Positions 1-8,154 of a DNA stretch of 64,000 nt are shown piece by piece. The notes beneath the pieces were generated by a model. It made no database searches, was not told the origin of the DNA, and worked only from the letters and a program-made list of their open reading frames with translations. Source of the stretch: Pseudomonas taiwanensis (GTDB lineage: Bacteria; Pseudomonadota; Gammaproteobacteria; Pseudomonadales; Pseudomonadaceae); assembly GCF_013393345.1 (NCBI RefSeq), contig NZ_QJRF01000067.1, forward strand, positions 124,001 to 188,000, read 5' to 3'. The translations under genes and the position numbers were made by a program. The first letter of the stretch is position 1. The number at the start of each line of letters is the position of its first letter.

Positions 1-1
1 C

Positions 2-1411
2 GAAGTGCTGGACCCCAGCAGCGGCGACCTGATCCAGCGGGTGCCGGCGGCCACCGAGGAAGACATCGACCACGCCGTGCATGCTGCCCGCCAGGCCTTC
101 AACCGTGGCTGGGGCCAGAGCAGCGGGGCCGAGCGCGCCGGCTGGCTGGAGGCCCTGGCCAACGAGCTGGAGAGTCGCCAGGATGCCTTGGCGGTGCTGG
201 AAGTGCGTGACAACGGCAAACCCCTCCCGGAGGCGCAATGGGACATCGCCGACGCCATCGGCTGCTTCCGCTACTACGCCGAGCTGGCGCGGGAACTGGA
301 CAGTCGCCAGGACGAGCCGCTGGCACTGCCGGATGATCGCTTCAGCTGCCGCATCCGCCACGAGCCGGTGGGGGTGGCGGGGCAGATCATCCCCTGGAAC
401 TACCCTCTGCTGATGGCGTCCTGGAAGGTCGCCCCGGCCCTTGCGGCAGGCGCCACCTGCGTGCTCAAACCATCGGAACTGACGCCGCTGACCGCCCTCG
501 AACTGGCCGGCGCCGCCGAGCGTATCGGCCTGCCTTCCGGCGTGCTCAACGTGGTGACAGGACTGGGCAGTGAGGCGGGCGGCCCGCTCAGCCAGCACCC
601 CGGCGTGGATAAGCTGGCCTTCACCGGTAGCGTGCCGACGGGGGCGAAGATCATGTCGGCGGCGGCGGCCGACATCAAGAACATCAGCCTGGAGCTGGGC
701 GGCAAGTCGGCCTTCATCGTCTTCGATGACGCCGATGTGGAAGCCGCCGTGGAATGGATCATGTTCGGCATCTTCTGGAACCAGGGGCAGGTGTGCAGCG
801 CGACCTCGCGCCTGCTGGTGCAGGAGGGTGTCGCCAACCGGCTGATCGAGCGCCTGGTCGACGAGACGCGGCGCATCACCATCGGCCCGGGCCTGGAGCG
901 CGGCGTGCTGCTCGGGCCGCTGGTCAGCGCCGGGCAGTATCAGAAGGTCATGGGCATGATCGAACAGGGCCGCCAGGAAGCTAGCCTGCTCACCGGCGGC
1001 AAGCGCCCTATGCATCTGTCCCATGGCTACTTCGTCGAGCCGGCGGTGTTCGACGAGCCGGCGGACAACAGCCGTATCTGGCGTGAGGAAATCTTCGGCC
1101 CGGTGCTGTGCGTAAAACGCTTCAAGACCGAGGCCGACGCCCTGCGCATGGCCAACGACAGCCGCTTCGGCCTGGCCGCCGCGGTGATGAGCGCCGACCT
1201 CGACCGCGCCGCGCGGGTGGCCAACGGCCTGCGCGCTGGCATCGTCTGGGTCAACTGCTCGCAGCCGACCTTCAGCCAGGCGCCCTGGGGCGGCATGAAG
1301 CAGAGCGGTATCGGCCGCGAACTGGGCCGCTGGGGGTTGGACAACTACCTGGAGGTGAAACAGGTCACCGAGTACAGAAGCCAGGAGCGGTGGGGGTGGT
1401 ACATCAAATAG
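2..1411 (+). CDS. Aldehyde dehydrogenase, betaine-aldehyde-type (5' truncated by window edge)
   Basis: NAD(P)-dependent aldehyde dehydrogenase that oxidises an aldehyde to the acid. The reading frame is open to the first base of the window, so the true start and roughly the first 20-30 residues lie upstream; 469 residues are visible. Family signatures are all present: the oxyanion Asn in IIPWNYPLL (about residue 132), the general base Glu in LELGGKSAF (about 230), the catalytic Cys in GQVCSA (about 264), and the EEIFGPV and WGGMKQSG motifs near the C terminus. The sequence resembles betaine/aminoaldehyde dehydrogenases, but the substrate cannot be fixed without the missing 5' context. No bet genes are visible. 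A REPIN-like repeat follows the stop codon. Confidence 0.9.
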   Translation, partial: EVLDPSSGDLIQRVPAATEEDIDHAVHAARQAFNRGWGQSSGAERAGWLEALANELESRQDALAVLEVRDNGKPLPEAQWDIADAIGCFRYYAELARELDSRQDEPLALPDDRFSCRIRHEPVGVAGQIIPWNYPLLMASWKVAPALAAGATCVLKPSELTPLTALELAGAAERIGLPSGVLNVVTGLGSEAGGPLSQHPGVDKLAFTGSVPTGAKIMSAAAADIKNISLELGGKSAFIVFDDADVEAAVEWIMFGIFWNQGQVCSATSRLLVQEGVANRLIERLVDETRRITIGPGLERGVLLGPLVSAGQYQKVMGMIEQGRQEASLLTGGKRPMHLSHGYFVEPAVFDEPADNSRIWREEIFGPVLCVKRFKTEADALRMANDSRFGLAAAVMSADLDRAARVANGLRAGIVWVNCSQPTFSQAPWGGMKQSGIGRELGRWGLDNYLEVKQVTEYRSQERWGWYIK

Positions 1412-1434
1412 GGAAACGTTGGGGGTGAAATCGG

Positions 1435-1526
1435 TGTGGGAGCGAATTCATTCGCGAATGGGGCGCTCTGCGCCCCCTGGGCAGGGCAGGCCTGCGGCCT
1501 GCATCGCGATTGAAATCGCTCCCACA
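1435..1526. repeat. REPIN-like intergenic repeat, copy 1
   Basis: Begins TGTGGGAGCGAATTCATTCGC and ends with the inverted complement of the GCGATTTCAATCGC version (GCGATTGAAATCGCTCCCACA). Between the arms are two smaller hairpins (GGGGCGC...GCGCCCC and GGCAGG...CCTGCGGCCTGC type). It is a hybrid element, because its two terminal palindromes belong to different sequence versions. It lies between convergent genes and may act as a transcription end. Confidence 0.85.
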
Positions 1527-1539
1527 ATATACGCAGTGC

Positions 1540-2001
1540 CTACAAAAAACGCGGACGACTCGTCTCCGCCAACTGCCGTTTCAGTCGCGCCACCTCGGTC
1601 ATGTCGGTGATCAGCAGGCATACGCGCTCCACCTTTCCACCTGCGGCAGCCAGCGGCAGGATGGTGAGGTTCTGGTACATGAAATCTTCTTCACCAGTGA
1701 TCGGCCGGTAATTCTCGAAACGGATCAGGTAAGGCCGCTGTTCCCACAGGCTGAAGGCGCGGGTGCCGAGTTGCAGCACGCTGTCCACCTTGCGCCGTAG
1801 CCAGTTGCGTTCGATCTCCGGGAACAGCTCGAAAATGTTCTTGCCGTGTACCCGGTCGGGGCCGAGGCCCGAGTGGTTCTCCATGAAGCTGTTCCATACC
1901 TCGACGCGGTACTGGCGGTCCAGGACCACCACGCCGACGTCCAGGCACTGGACGATGTCGAGCAGCCAGTGGAGTTCCTTGAAATCGATCTGTGCCGGCA
2001 T
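1540..2001 (-). CDS. Stand-alone PAS-domain protein
   Basis: A 153-residue single PAS domain: VVVLDRQYRVEVWNSFMENHSG, then GKNIFELFPEI, the core strands RFENYRPITG, and the closing LLITDMTEVARLKRQL helix. It has no kinase, GGDEF or methyl-accepting output domain. It starts only 3 bp after the response-regulator gene at 2005-3012, so the two are almost certainly co-transcribed and probably translationally coupled. A role as a signal-sensing partner of that regulator is inferred from this arrangement. No membrane segment or signal peptide is visible, so it should be cytoplasmic. The ligand is unknown. Confidence 0.85.
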   Translation of the reverse strand: MPAQIDFKELHWLLDIVQCLDVGVVVLDRQYRVEVWNSFMENHSGLGPDRVHGKNIFELFPEIERNWLRRKVDSVLQLGTRAFSLWEQRPYLIRFENYRPITGEEDFMYQNLTILPLAAAGGKVERVCLLITDMTEVARLKRQLAETSRPRFL

Positions 2002-2004
2002 GGA

Positions 2005-3012
2005 TCAGTCCATCAGGTAGTGGATCTTCTGGGTCAGGCGCGCGATGGAGGTCTCGGTGAAGAGCAGCAGCAGGTCGAAGTGCAGGTTGTGATCTTCGAT
2101 GGCGTAGCTGATCTCCACTGCCAGCGTCTTGCGCCAGCGCCGGTTGTTGAGCTGGAACAGTCGCTCGATGGAGCTGTGCCGGCCGAGCAGTTGCGGATGG
2201 CCCTGGGAGAAACGCACGTCGATCTGCTCGGCGATGCCGGCCAGGCAGGCGCCGATCAGGATGCTCGCGAGGTCGAGTTGCATCTCCGCCTCGTCGTGCT
2301 CGCCTTGTGGCTGCCAGCCAAGCAGGCGCGCCACTTCGGCACTCTCTGCGTCGTGGAACAGCAGCAGCGCCTCGCCGGCGATGGATTCCCCGATGAAGCC
2401 CTGGCACACCGCCGACAACCGCTCGCCGCGCTGGGCATCGGCCAGGGCCATGTGCAGTTCACTGACTTCGAACAAATTGACGTTGGGCACCGGCAGTTGC
2501 ACGAACACCCCGAGCACGCGTGCGAGCAGGGCGGCGGCGCGGCCCATGGCAACGTTGCTGACCTCGCGCAGGGCGTCGCGGAAGTTCACCCGCAGGTCCG
2601 GATCGTGGCGTCCGGGCACCCCGGTGACCGGGCTGGTGGACGGCGCCGGGCGCAACAGGCCGAGGCGGATCAGGGTCTCGCGCAATTCGTCTGGGTCGGC
2701 CGGCTTGCGGATGAAAGCCAGGGCGCCGAGATCGTGGACGCGGCGCTGGGCTTCTTCCTGGATATCACCAGATACGACCACCACCCTGGATTTCAGGCCT
2801 TCTGCGCGAATCCGGCTGAGGACCTGATAGCCATCCAGCACCGGCATGGTCAGGTCCAGCAGGACCACCTGGCCATGACCGTGGCGGATGGCTTCAAGCG
2901 CTTCTTCACCGTTGCTGGCCTGGGTGATATGCACCGGCCAATCCAGCGGCAGCGCGCGAATCAACTGCTTGCGCGCCATCATCGAGTCGTCGCAGACGAG
3001 GAGGGGGATCAC
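2005..3012 (-). CDS. Response regulator with C-terminal CheC/CheX-like domain
   Basis: A 335-residue protein. Residues 1-120 form a receiver domain: acidic pocket at CDDS, phospho-acceptor Asp53 in LLDLTMP, Ser81 in VVVSGD, and the conserved Lys in RKPAD. Residues about 140-335 resemble the CheC/CheX/FliY phosphatase fold. The first E-x2-N phosphatase motif is kept (EVSN in ALREVSNVAMG); the equivalent second site reads DLAS and lacks the Asn. It starts with GTG, since no in-frame ATG fits upstream. No histidine kinase or chemotaxis genes are adjacent. It probably receives phosphate from an unlinked kinase and dephosphorylates itself or another receiver; this is inference from the fold. Confidence 0.85.
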   Translation of the reverse strand: MIPLLVCDDSMMARKQLIRALPLDWPVHITQASNGEEALEAIRHGHGQVVLLDLTMPVLDGYQVLSRIRAEGLKSRVVVVSGDIQEEAQRRVHDLGALAFIRKPADPDELRETLIRLGLLRPAPSTSPVTGVPGRHDPDLRVNFRDALREVSNVAMGRAAALLARVLGVFVQLPVPNVNLFEVSELHMALADAQRGERLSAVCQGFIGESIAGEALLLFHDAESAEVARLLGWQPQGEHDEAEMQLDLASILIGACLAGIAEQIDVRFSQGHPQLLGRHSSIERLFQLNNRRWRKTLAVEISYAIEDHNLHFDLLLLFTETSIARLTQKIHYLMD

Positions 3013-3059
3013 CTTGGGGGCACCGCATGAAGAAAGCTGGGCTCAGGGCAAGCATAGAC

Positions 3060-3094
3060 GCTGGCCGCGTGCCAACCGGCACCTCGCGGCCAGC
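3060..3094 (-). terminator. Strong hairpin downstream of the VOC gene
   Basis: The inverted repeat GCTGGCCGCG...CGCGGCCAGC, with an inner TGCC-AACC-GGCA stem and a 3-nt bulge, lies 6 nt past the stop codon of the minus-strand VOC gene. It has no U tract, so an intrinsic terminator is possible but not certain; it could also stabilise the mRNA 3' end. Confidence 0.45.
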
Positions 3095-3100
3095 TTCCGA

Positions 3101-3466
3101 TCAGATGTTCTGTCCGATGCGCCAAAGGACGCCGCTGGGGTCGATGAGGACAAAATCGCGCATCCGCCAGGGCTGATCCTGGGGGGGCACCACCCGCAGG
3201 CCGTAGCGCTCGATCACGCCCGAGGCTTGCACGTGCTGCCACCAGGCTTCAACGTCCTTCACCTGCAAATGCATCATCAGGTTCTCCGCAAACTCCTTGG
3301 TGTAGAAGTTCTGCAGGAGGAAGGCATTGTGGCCGTATCGGAAGTAGCTGACCTCGTCCGAAGTACTGCACATTTCGAAGCCGAGTTCGCGGTAGAAATC
3401 CTTGCTCTGTGCGTAATCCTTCGCCGGAACGAAGGCCTTGATCTCGATGGTGTCCAGTGTGCTCAT
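3101..3466 (-). CDS. VOC (glyoxalase/bleomycin-resistance) superfamily protein
   Basis: A 121-residue protein of the vicinal oxygen chelate fold with two beta-alpha-beta3 halves: IEIKAFVPAKDYAQSKDFYRELGF at the N terminus and VKDVEAWWQHV...VLIDPSGVLWRIGQN at the C terminus. The late DPSG(V)LWRI motif is typical of the family. The chosen start (MSTLD) has a GGAAC sequence upstream; longer starts at 3478 or 3505 lack one. The function within this broad family (lyase, dioxygenase or drug binding) cannot be told from sequence alone. It stands alone between the response regulator and the flavoprotein gene. Confidence 0.85.
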   Translation of the reverse strand: MSTLDTIEIKAFVPAKDYAQSKDFYRELGFEMCSTSDEVSYFRYGHNAFLLQNFYTKEFAENLMMHLQVKDVEAWWQHVQASGVIERYGLRVVPPQDQPWRMRDFVLIDPSGVLWRIGQNI

Positions 3467-3544
3467 TGGGTGTTCCATGACAGTGGCTGGAAAACGAGCC
3501 ATCACGGTGGCAGGTGGCCCTCTGACGGGGCCTGGCGAGCGATG

Positions 3545-4783
3545 CTACTCCAGTGCACCCGGGCGCGATAGCCAGCGCAATACGCCTTGCGCGGCGACTC
3601 GACCACTGGCGAAGCAGGCTGTGAGCAGGTAGCCGCCGGTAGGCGCTTCCCAGTCGAGCATTTCCCCTGCGCAGAACACACCCGGCAGGCGCTTGAGCAT
3701 CAATCCGTCATCCATCGACGCGAACGGCACTCCACCGGCGGTACTGATGGCCTCGTCCAGCGGACGCGCCCGCACCAGCGTCAGTGGCAGCGCCTTGAGC
3801 GTCGCCGCAAGTCGCAAGGGGTCGAGGAAGTCGTCCTTGGCCGACAGCTCCCGCAAAAGACCGGCGCGGGCGCCATCGATGCCCAGCTGGCTGTGCAGGT
3901 GCTTGGCCATGGAGCGCGACCCGCGTGGACGGGCCAGGGCCTTGGCAATCTTTTCCACAGGCTGGCCGGGCAGCAGGTCCAGATGGACGGTGGTACTGCC
4001 CTTGGCGTTGATCCGTTCACGGATGGCGGCGGAGAAGGCGTAGATCAGGCTGCCTTCGACGCCGTAGGCGGTGAGCACGAATTCGCCCTGGCGTGCGGGT
4101 TCGTCGTCCAGGCGGATCGCCACCGGCTTGATCGGCGCCCCGGAGAATTTCTCCTTGAGCAGCGGGCTCCAGCCGCCCACTTCGAAGCCGCAGTTGGACG
4201 GCTGCAACGGCGCGACAGCAATGCCGCGCGACTCCAGCAGGGGAACCCACGCCCCATCCGACCCCAGCCGCGCCCAGCTACCGCCACCCAGGGCGAGCAG
4301 GCAGGCATCGGCGTCGACGGCTTTCTCGCCATCCGGCGTAGCGATGCGCAGGGCGCCGTCGTCGGTCCAGCCCAGCCAGCGGCTGCGGGTATGGATGACC
4401 ACGCCCTGCTCGCGCAGGCGCTTGAGCCAGGCGCGCAACAGCGGAGCGGCCTTCATGTCGGTGGGGAAGACCCGGCCCGAACTGCCGACGAAGGTCTCGA
4501 TGCCCAGGTCGTGAATCCAGCTACGTAGCTCTTCGGCGCCAAAGCCGTCCAGCAGCGCGGCCACTTCTTCGCGTCGCGCGCCGTAGCGTGCGACGAAGGG
4601 CGCCTTGGGTTCAGAGTGGGTGATGTTCATCCCGCCCACGCCGGCCAGCAGGAACTTGCGTCCTACCGACGGCATGGCATCGAACAACTCCACCCGCGCG
4701 CCGCCCTGGGCCAGGACTTCGGCGGCCATCAGGCCCGCGGGGCCGCCGCCGATGACGGCGACGAAGGGGGAGGAGTCGTTCAT
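3545..4783 (-). CDS. HI0933/YhiN-family flavoprotein (TIGR03862-like NAD(P)/FAD oxidoreductase)
   Basis: A 412-residue FAD-binding protein. The N-terminal Rossmann motif is VAVIGGGPAGLMAAEVLAQGG, followed by the family hallmark GRKFLLAGVGGMNITHSE. CLLALGGGSWARLGSDG sits mid-protein, and a second flavin-contact block (PGVFCAGEMLDWEAPTGGYLLTACFASG) is C-terminal. This family is widespread in bacteria; its substrate is unknown to me. A longer in-frame extension to 4852 exists, but translation from MNDSSPF puts the FAD motif at the usual distance from the N terminus. Confidence 0.88.
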   Translation of the reverse strand: MNDSSPFVAVIGGGPAGLMAAEVLAQGGARVELFDAMPSVGRKFLLAGVGGMNITHSEPKAPFVARYGARREEVAALLDGFGAEELRSWIHDLGIETFVGSSGRVFPTDMKAAPLLRAWLKRLREQGVVIHTRSRWLGWTDDGALRIATPDGEKAVDADACLLALGGGSWARLGSDGAWVPLLESRGIAVAPLQPSNCGFEVGGWSPLLKEKFSGAPIKPVAIRLDDEPARQGEFVLTAYGVEGSLIYAFSAAIRERINAKGSTTVHLDLLPGQPVEKIAKALARPRGSRSMAKHLHSQLGIDGARAGLLRELSAKDDFLDPLRLAATLKALPLTLVRARPLDEAISTAGGVPFASMDDGLMLKRLPGVFCAGEMLDWEAPTGGYLLTACFASGRVAAQGVLRWLSRPGALE

Positions 4784-4854
4784 GGGAATGAGTCGAAGCG
4801 GGAAATGGGGGAGGGCGCATTCTAATGCACGCCGCTCGGCTGGACACGGCATGT

Positions 4855-4952
4855 TGTGGGGGCGAATTCATTCGCGATGGGCGGCGAAGCTGCCCCGAGG
4901 AAATCTACCGGGCAGGTCTATGGCCTGCTCAGCGATTGAAATCGCTCCCACA
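4855..4952. repeat. REPIN-like intergenic repeat, copy 2
   Basis: Left arm TGTGGGGGCGAATTCATTCGC and right arm GCGATTGAAATCGCTCCCACA, with short internal hairpins. Another hybrid of the two palindrome versions. It lies upstream of the flavoprotein gene and downstream of the deacetylase gene, both on the minus strand. Confidence 0.85.
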
Positions 4953-4967
4953 GGAAAGGCACATTGC

Positions 4968-5891
4968 TCAGCGCCCCAACCCCAGCTCCCGCCACACCTT
5001 GTCGGCGCTGTGGTGCAGGATGCCATGCCGCCTTGCCAGGGCCGCGCGGTCCTTGCTGTAACCGCCACCGATTACGCCCAGCACCGGGATATCCCGCCCG
5101 AGGCAATGGCGGATCACCCGTTCATCACGCTCGGCCACGCCGGCATCGGTCAGTTGCAGGTAGCCGAGCGCATCGTCCTTGTGCACGTCGACGCCCGCGT
5201 CGTAGAGCACGATGTCCGGCTGGTACAGCGGCAACAGATAGTTCAGCGCGTCCTCCACCACCTGGAGGTAATCGGCGTCGCCCATGCCCATGGGCAGGGG
5301 GATGTCCCAATCGCTATCGGCCTTGCGTGCGGGGAAGTTCTTTTCGCAATGCAGGGAAACGGTGATGGCCTCGGGCGTATCGGCCAGCAGCCGCGCGGTG
5401 CCATCGCCCTGGTGCACGTCGCAGTCGAAGATCAGCACCCGCTGCACGCTGCCGGCTTCCAGCAGGTAACGGCTGATCACCGCCAGGTCGTTGAAGATAC
5501 AGAAGCCCGCCGCATGGTCGAAGTGGGCGTGATGGGTGCCGCCGGCCAGGTGGCAGGCAAGGCCGTGCTTCAGGGCCAGGTCGGCGGTCAGCAGCGAGCC
5601 GCCCACCGCACGCACGGTGCGACGCGCCAGCGGTTCGCTCCAGGGCAGACCGAGACGGCGCTGTTCGTCGCGGCCGAGGTCGCCGTCGAGGAAGCGCTGG
5701 ATGTACGCCGGGCAATGGGCCAGGGCCAGCACCTCGGGCGGGCAGATCTCCGGCCGGTGCAGGCGCTCGTCGGTGGTCAGGCCGCTCTCCAGCAGGTGCT
5801 CGTAGAGCAGGCGGAACTTTTCCATGGGGAAGCGGTGCTCCGCCGGGAAGGGCGGGCTGTAGTCGTCGTGATAGACCAGCGGCAGGAACAT
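4968..5891 (-). CDS. Histone deacetylase/acetoin utilisation family amidohydrolase
   Basis: A 307-residue zinc-dependent deacetylase-family protein. Visible motifs: GGTHHAHFDHAAGFCIFNDLAV (the charge-relay His pair), FDCDVHQGDGT (zinc Asp and His), YDAGVDVHKDDALGYLQLT (second zinc Asp) and GGGYS. Bacterial members deacetylate polyamines, amides or lysines; the substrate here is not known. Start MFLPL at 5891 is preferred because longer frames run into the divergent GNAT gene at 5962. The 70-bp gap between the divergent starts must contain both promoters. Confidence 0.9.
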   Translation of the reverse strand: MFLPLVYHDDYSPPFPAEHRFPMEKFRLLYEHLLESGLTTDERLHRPEICPPEVLALAHCPAYIQRFLDGDLGRDEQRRLGLPWSEPLARRTVRAVGGSLLTADLALKHGLACHLAGGTHHAHFDHAAGFCIFNDLAVISRYLLEAGSVQRVLIFDCDVHQGDGTARLLADTPEAITVSLHCEKNFPARKADSDWDIPLPMGMGDADYLQVVEDALNYLLPLYQPDIVLYDAGVDVHKDDALGYLQLTDAGVAERDERVIRHCLGRDIPVLGVIGGGYSKDRAALARRHGILHHSADKVWRELGLGR

Positions 5892-5961
5892 CGATAGGCA
5901 CTCGGGGCGGTACGCACGGCAGTATGATTGGGCCTTCGAGCCCACCTCAAGAGACGCGCCC

Positions 5962-6522
5962 GTGCATCCGATCGAACTCATCACTCCACGACTGCGTCTG
6001 CGCGGCTGGCGCGACGACGACCTGCCGGCCTTTGCCGCCCTGAATGCCGACCCGGAGGTGATGCACCACTTCCCCGCCTGCATGACCCGCGGACAGAGCG
6101 ATGACCTGGCGGCACGCATCCGCGCCCATTTCCGCGACCATGGCTTCGGCCAGTGGGTCGTCGAGCATCGCGGCGATGGCGCCTTCGTCGGCGTGCTCGG
6201 CCTGCAGAACGTGAACTTCGAAGCACACTTCACGCCGGCGGTGGAGATCGGCTGGCGGATGATGCGGCGCTTCTGGGGTCAAGGCCTGGCCAGTGAGGCG
6301 GCGCAGGCGACCCTGGCTTTCGCCTTCGAACCGCTTCAACTGACGGAGGTGGTGGCCTTCACCGTGCCGGCCAACCTGCGCTCGCGGGCGGTGATGGATC
6401 GCATCGGGATGCAACACGACCCCGAGGGCGACTTCGAACACCCGCTCCTGCCTGAAGGACACCCACTGCGCCCGCATGTGCTCTATCGCCTGGGACGCGC
6501 CGAGTGGGAAGCGTTGCAATGA
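5962..6522 (+). CDS. GNAT N-acetyltransferase, RimJ/RimL type (PA3944-like)
   Basis: A 186-residue acetyl-CoA-dependent acyltransferase. It begins ELITPRLRLRGWRDDDLPAFAAL, shows EIGWRMMRRFWGQGLASEAAQA (the acetyl-CoA-binding Q/RxxGxG/A region) and ends with the family's NLRSRAVMDRIGM block. GTG start with an AAGAGA ribosome site 8 nt upstream. It closely resembles the P. aeruginosa protein I know as PA3944, reported to acetylate polymyxins in vitro; whether this one does so is not shown. Its stop overlaps the next gene's ATG (ATGA), giving a translationally coupled operon with the ThcOx-type gene. Confidence 0.9.
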   Translation: MHPIELITPRLRLRGWRDDDLPAFAALNADPEVMHHFPACMTRGQSDDLAARIRAHFRDHGFGQWVVEHRGDGAFVGVLGLQNVNFEAHFTPAVEIGWRMMRRFWGQGLASEAAQATLAFAFEPLQLTEVVAFTVPANLRSRAVMDRIGMQHDPEGDFEHPLLPEGHPLRPHVLYRLGRAEWEALQ

Positions 6523-8123
6523 ACGACGCGGTACGCGGCTATCACGAACTCAGCAAGCATCGCCCTGATCGCTTCGCGCCGGGGCCGGGGCAACTGGACT
6601 GGGCGACCCAGCCGGCGCCTTTCCGTCGCTACAGTGGCGCGCGCTTGCTCGAACTCTGGCATCGCCCGCTGGAGGAAACCCCGCCCTACGATGCGGTGTT
6701 CGCCGCTCCAGTCGGCGAGCCTGCACCGCTGAGCCGCGACAGCATTTCCCAACTGCTCTACGACAGCCTGGCGGTTTCCGCGTGGAAGGAAGCCGGGGCC
6801 AGCAAGTGGGCACTTCGGGTCAATCCATCCTCGGGCAACCTGCACCCCACCGAGGCCTACTTGCTGCTGCCGCCGGGTGCGGTGGAGGAGGGCGGCGTGC
6901 TGGCGCATTACGCGCCGGATGCCCATGCCCTTGAAGTCCGCGCCGACCTGCCAGCGCCGTTGGGCGCGCAACTGTCGGCAGCGTTGCCGCCCGGCGGCTT
7001 CCTGCTGGCGCTCGCCAGTATTCCCTGGCGCGAAGCCTGGAAGTACGGCGAGCGCGCCTACCGCTATTGCCAGCACGACCTGGGACACGCGCTGGCTGCA
7101 CTGGCGATTGCCGCATCGGCATTGGGCTGGCAGGTGCGGGTCATGGCCGGCGTTGCCGAAGAGACTCTGGACGGCCTGCTGGGGTTGGATCGTCCCGGCT
7201 TCATCGAACCCGAGTTCGCCGATGCCTTGCTGTGGGTCGGGCCGATCCAGGCGCACGAGTTCGCCTTGCCGTCGTCGCTGCTGGAGGGCCTGGCCGCACT
7301 TGAGCTGCAGGGCACGGCCAACCGGCTGTCCCGCGAGCAGCGCCAATGGCCGGAGCTGGAGCGGGTCCATGGCCTGTGCCGCGCACCGCGCTTGCCCCTG
7401 GCCGAATGGCCGGCCACCACGGCCACCGCGCTTGTGGATAACCCCGGTCTGCCCCTGCGTCCGCTGTTGCACCGCCGGCGCAGTGCCCAATCCCTGGACG
7501 GCCGCAGTGGCATCCAGGCGGATCTGCTGCTGGCCTGGCTGCGTCGCCTCATGCCGGCGAACTCGCCGGTCCCCTTCGCCAGCCTCGGTGAAGCGCGGGT
7601 CGATCTGCTGCTGTTCGTCCATCGTGTCCAGGGCATGGCGCCCGGCCTTTATTGGCTGGCACGCGGTGCAGCCGCGGAGGCGGAACTGGCGACTGGCATG
7701 CGCGAGGATTTCGCCTGGGAGCGGGTCAGCGACGAGCTGCCGCTGTACCGCCTGCTGGAAGGGGACGCCCGTGGCCTGGCGGGCTTTCTCTCCTGCGGCC
7801 AGGACATCGCTTCCGACGGTTGCGTTGCCCTGGCCATGCTCGCCCGATTCGACGCTGCCCTGGAACAGGGCGCCTGGCGCTATCCGCGGCTCTATTGGGA
7901 ATGTGGGCAGATCGGGCAGATGCTTTACCTGGAGGCCGAGGCCGCCGGGTTGTCGGGAACCGGCATCGGTTGCTACTTCGATGATTCGGTACATGAATTG
8001 CTGGAAATGGCCGACAGTCGCTGGCAAAGCCTTTACCATTTCACCATTGGCCGAGCGCTGTGGGACGAGCGCCTGACGACGCTGCCGGCCTATCCCGAAC
8101 TACGACGACCGCCCCGGCCATGA
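6519..8123 (+). CDS. Tandem SagB/ThcOx-type nitroreductase-fold oxidoreductase
   Basis: A 534-residue protein made of two nitroreductase-fold halves (about 60-270 and 320-510). The first half carries the SagB/ThcOx signature RVNPSSGNLHPTEAYLLLPP, YRYCQHDLGHALAALAIAA and LLGLDRP. The second repeats the plan: RRSAQSLDG, LLFVHRVQGMAPGLYW, YWECGQIGQMLYLEAEAAGLSGTGIGCYFDD. SagB/ThcOx enzymes oxidise azolines to azoles in peptide natural-product pathways using FMN. Here there is no cyclodehydratase, precursor peptide or transporter, so a different oxidation of a conjugated or acylated substrate is likely. ATGA overlap with the GNAT gene; tesB follows 31 bp later. Confidence 0.85.
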   Translation: MNDAVRGYHELSKHRPDRFAPGPGQLDWATQPAPFRRYSGARLLELWHRPLEETPPYDAVFAAPVGEPAPLSRDSISQLLYDSLAVSAWKEAGASKWALRVNPSSGNLHPTEAYLLLPPGAVEEGGVLAHYAPDAHALEVRADLPAPLGAQLSAALPPGGFLLALASIPWREAWKYGERAYRYCQHDLGHALAALAIAASALGWQVRVMAGVAEETLDGLLGLDRPGFIEPEFADALLWVGPIQAHEFALPSSLLEGLAALELQGTANRLSREQRQWPELERVHGLCRAPRLPLAEWPATTATALVDNPGLPLRPLLHRRRSAQSLDGRSGIQADLLLAWLRRLMPANSPVPFASLGEARVDLLLFVHRVQGMAPGLYWLARGAAAEAELATGMREDFAWERVSDELPLYRLLEGDARGLAGFLSCGQDIASDGCVALAMLARFDAALEQGAWRYPRLYWECGQIGQMLYLEAEAAGLSGTGIGCYFDDSVHELLEMADSRWQSLYHFTIGRALWDERLTTLPAYPELRRPPRP

Positions 8124-8154
8124 CCAGGGCGGCAGCCTTGCAGAGGAGAATTCC

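Noticed and set aside
1846-3030. 394-codon plus-strand frame opposite the response regulator
   Set aside because: Low-complexity antisense translation; the minus-strand receiver and CheC-like motifs are intact.
6519-8123. A thiazole/oxazole-modified peptide cluster around the SagB/ThcOx-type gene
   Set aside because: No cyclodehydratase (YcaO), leader-peptide gene or exporter is nearby; flanking genes are GNAT, TesB and HAD.
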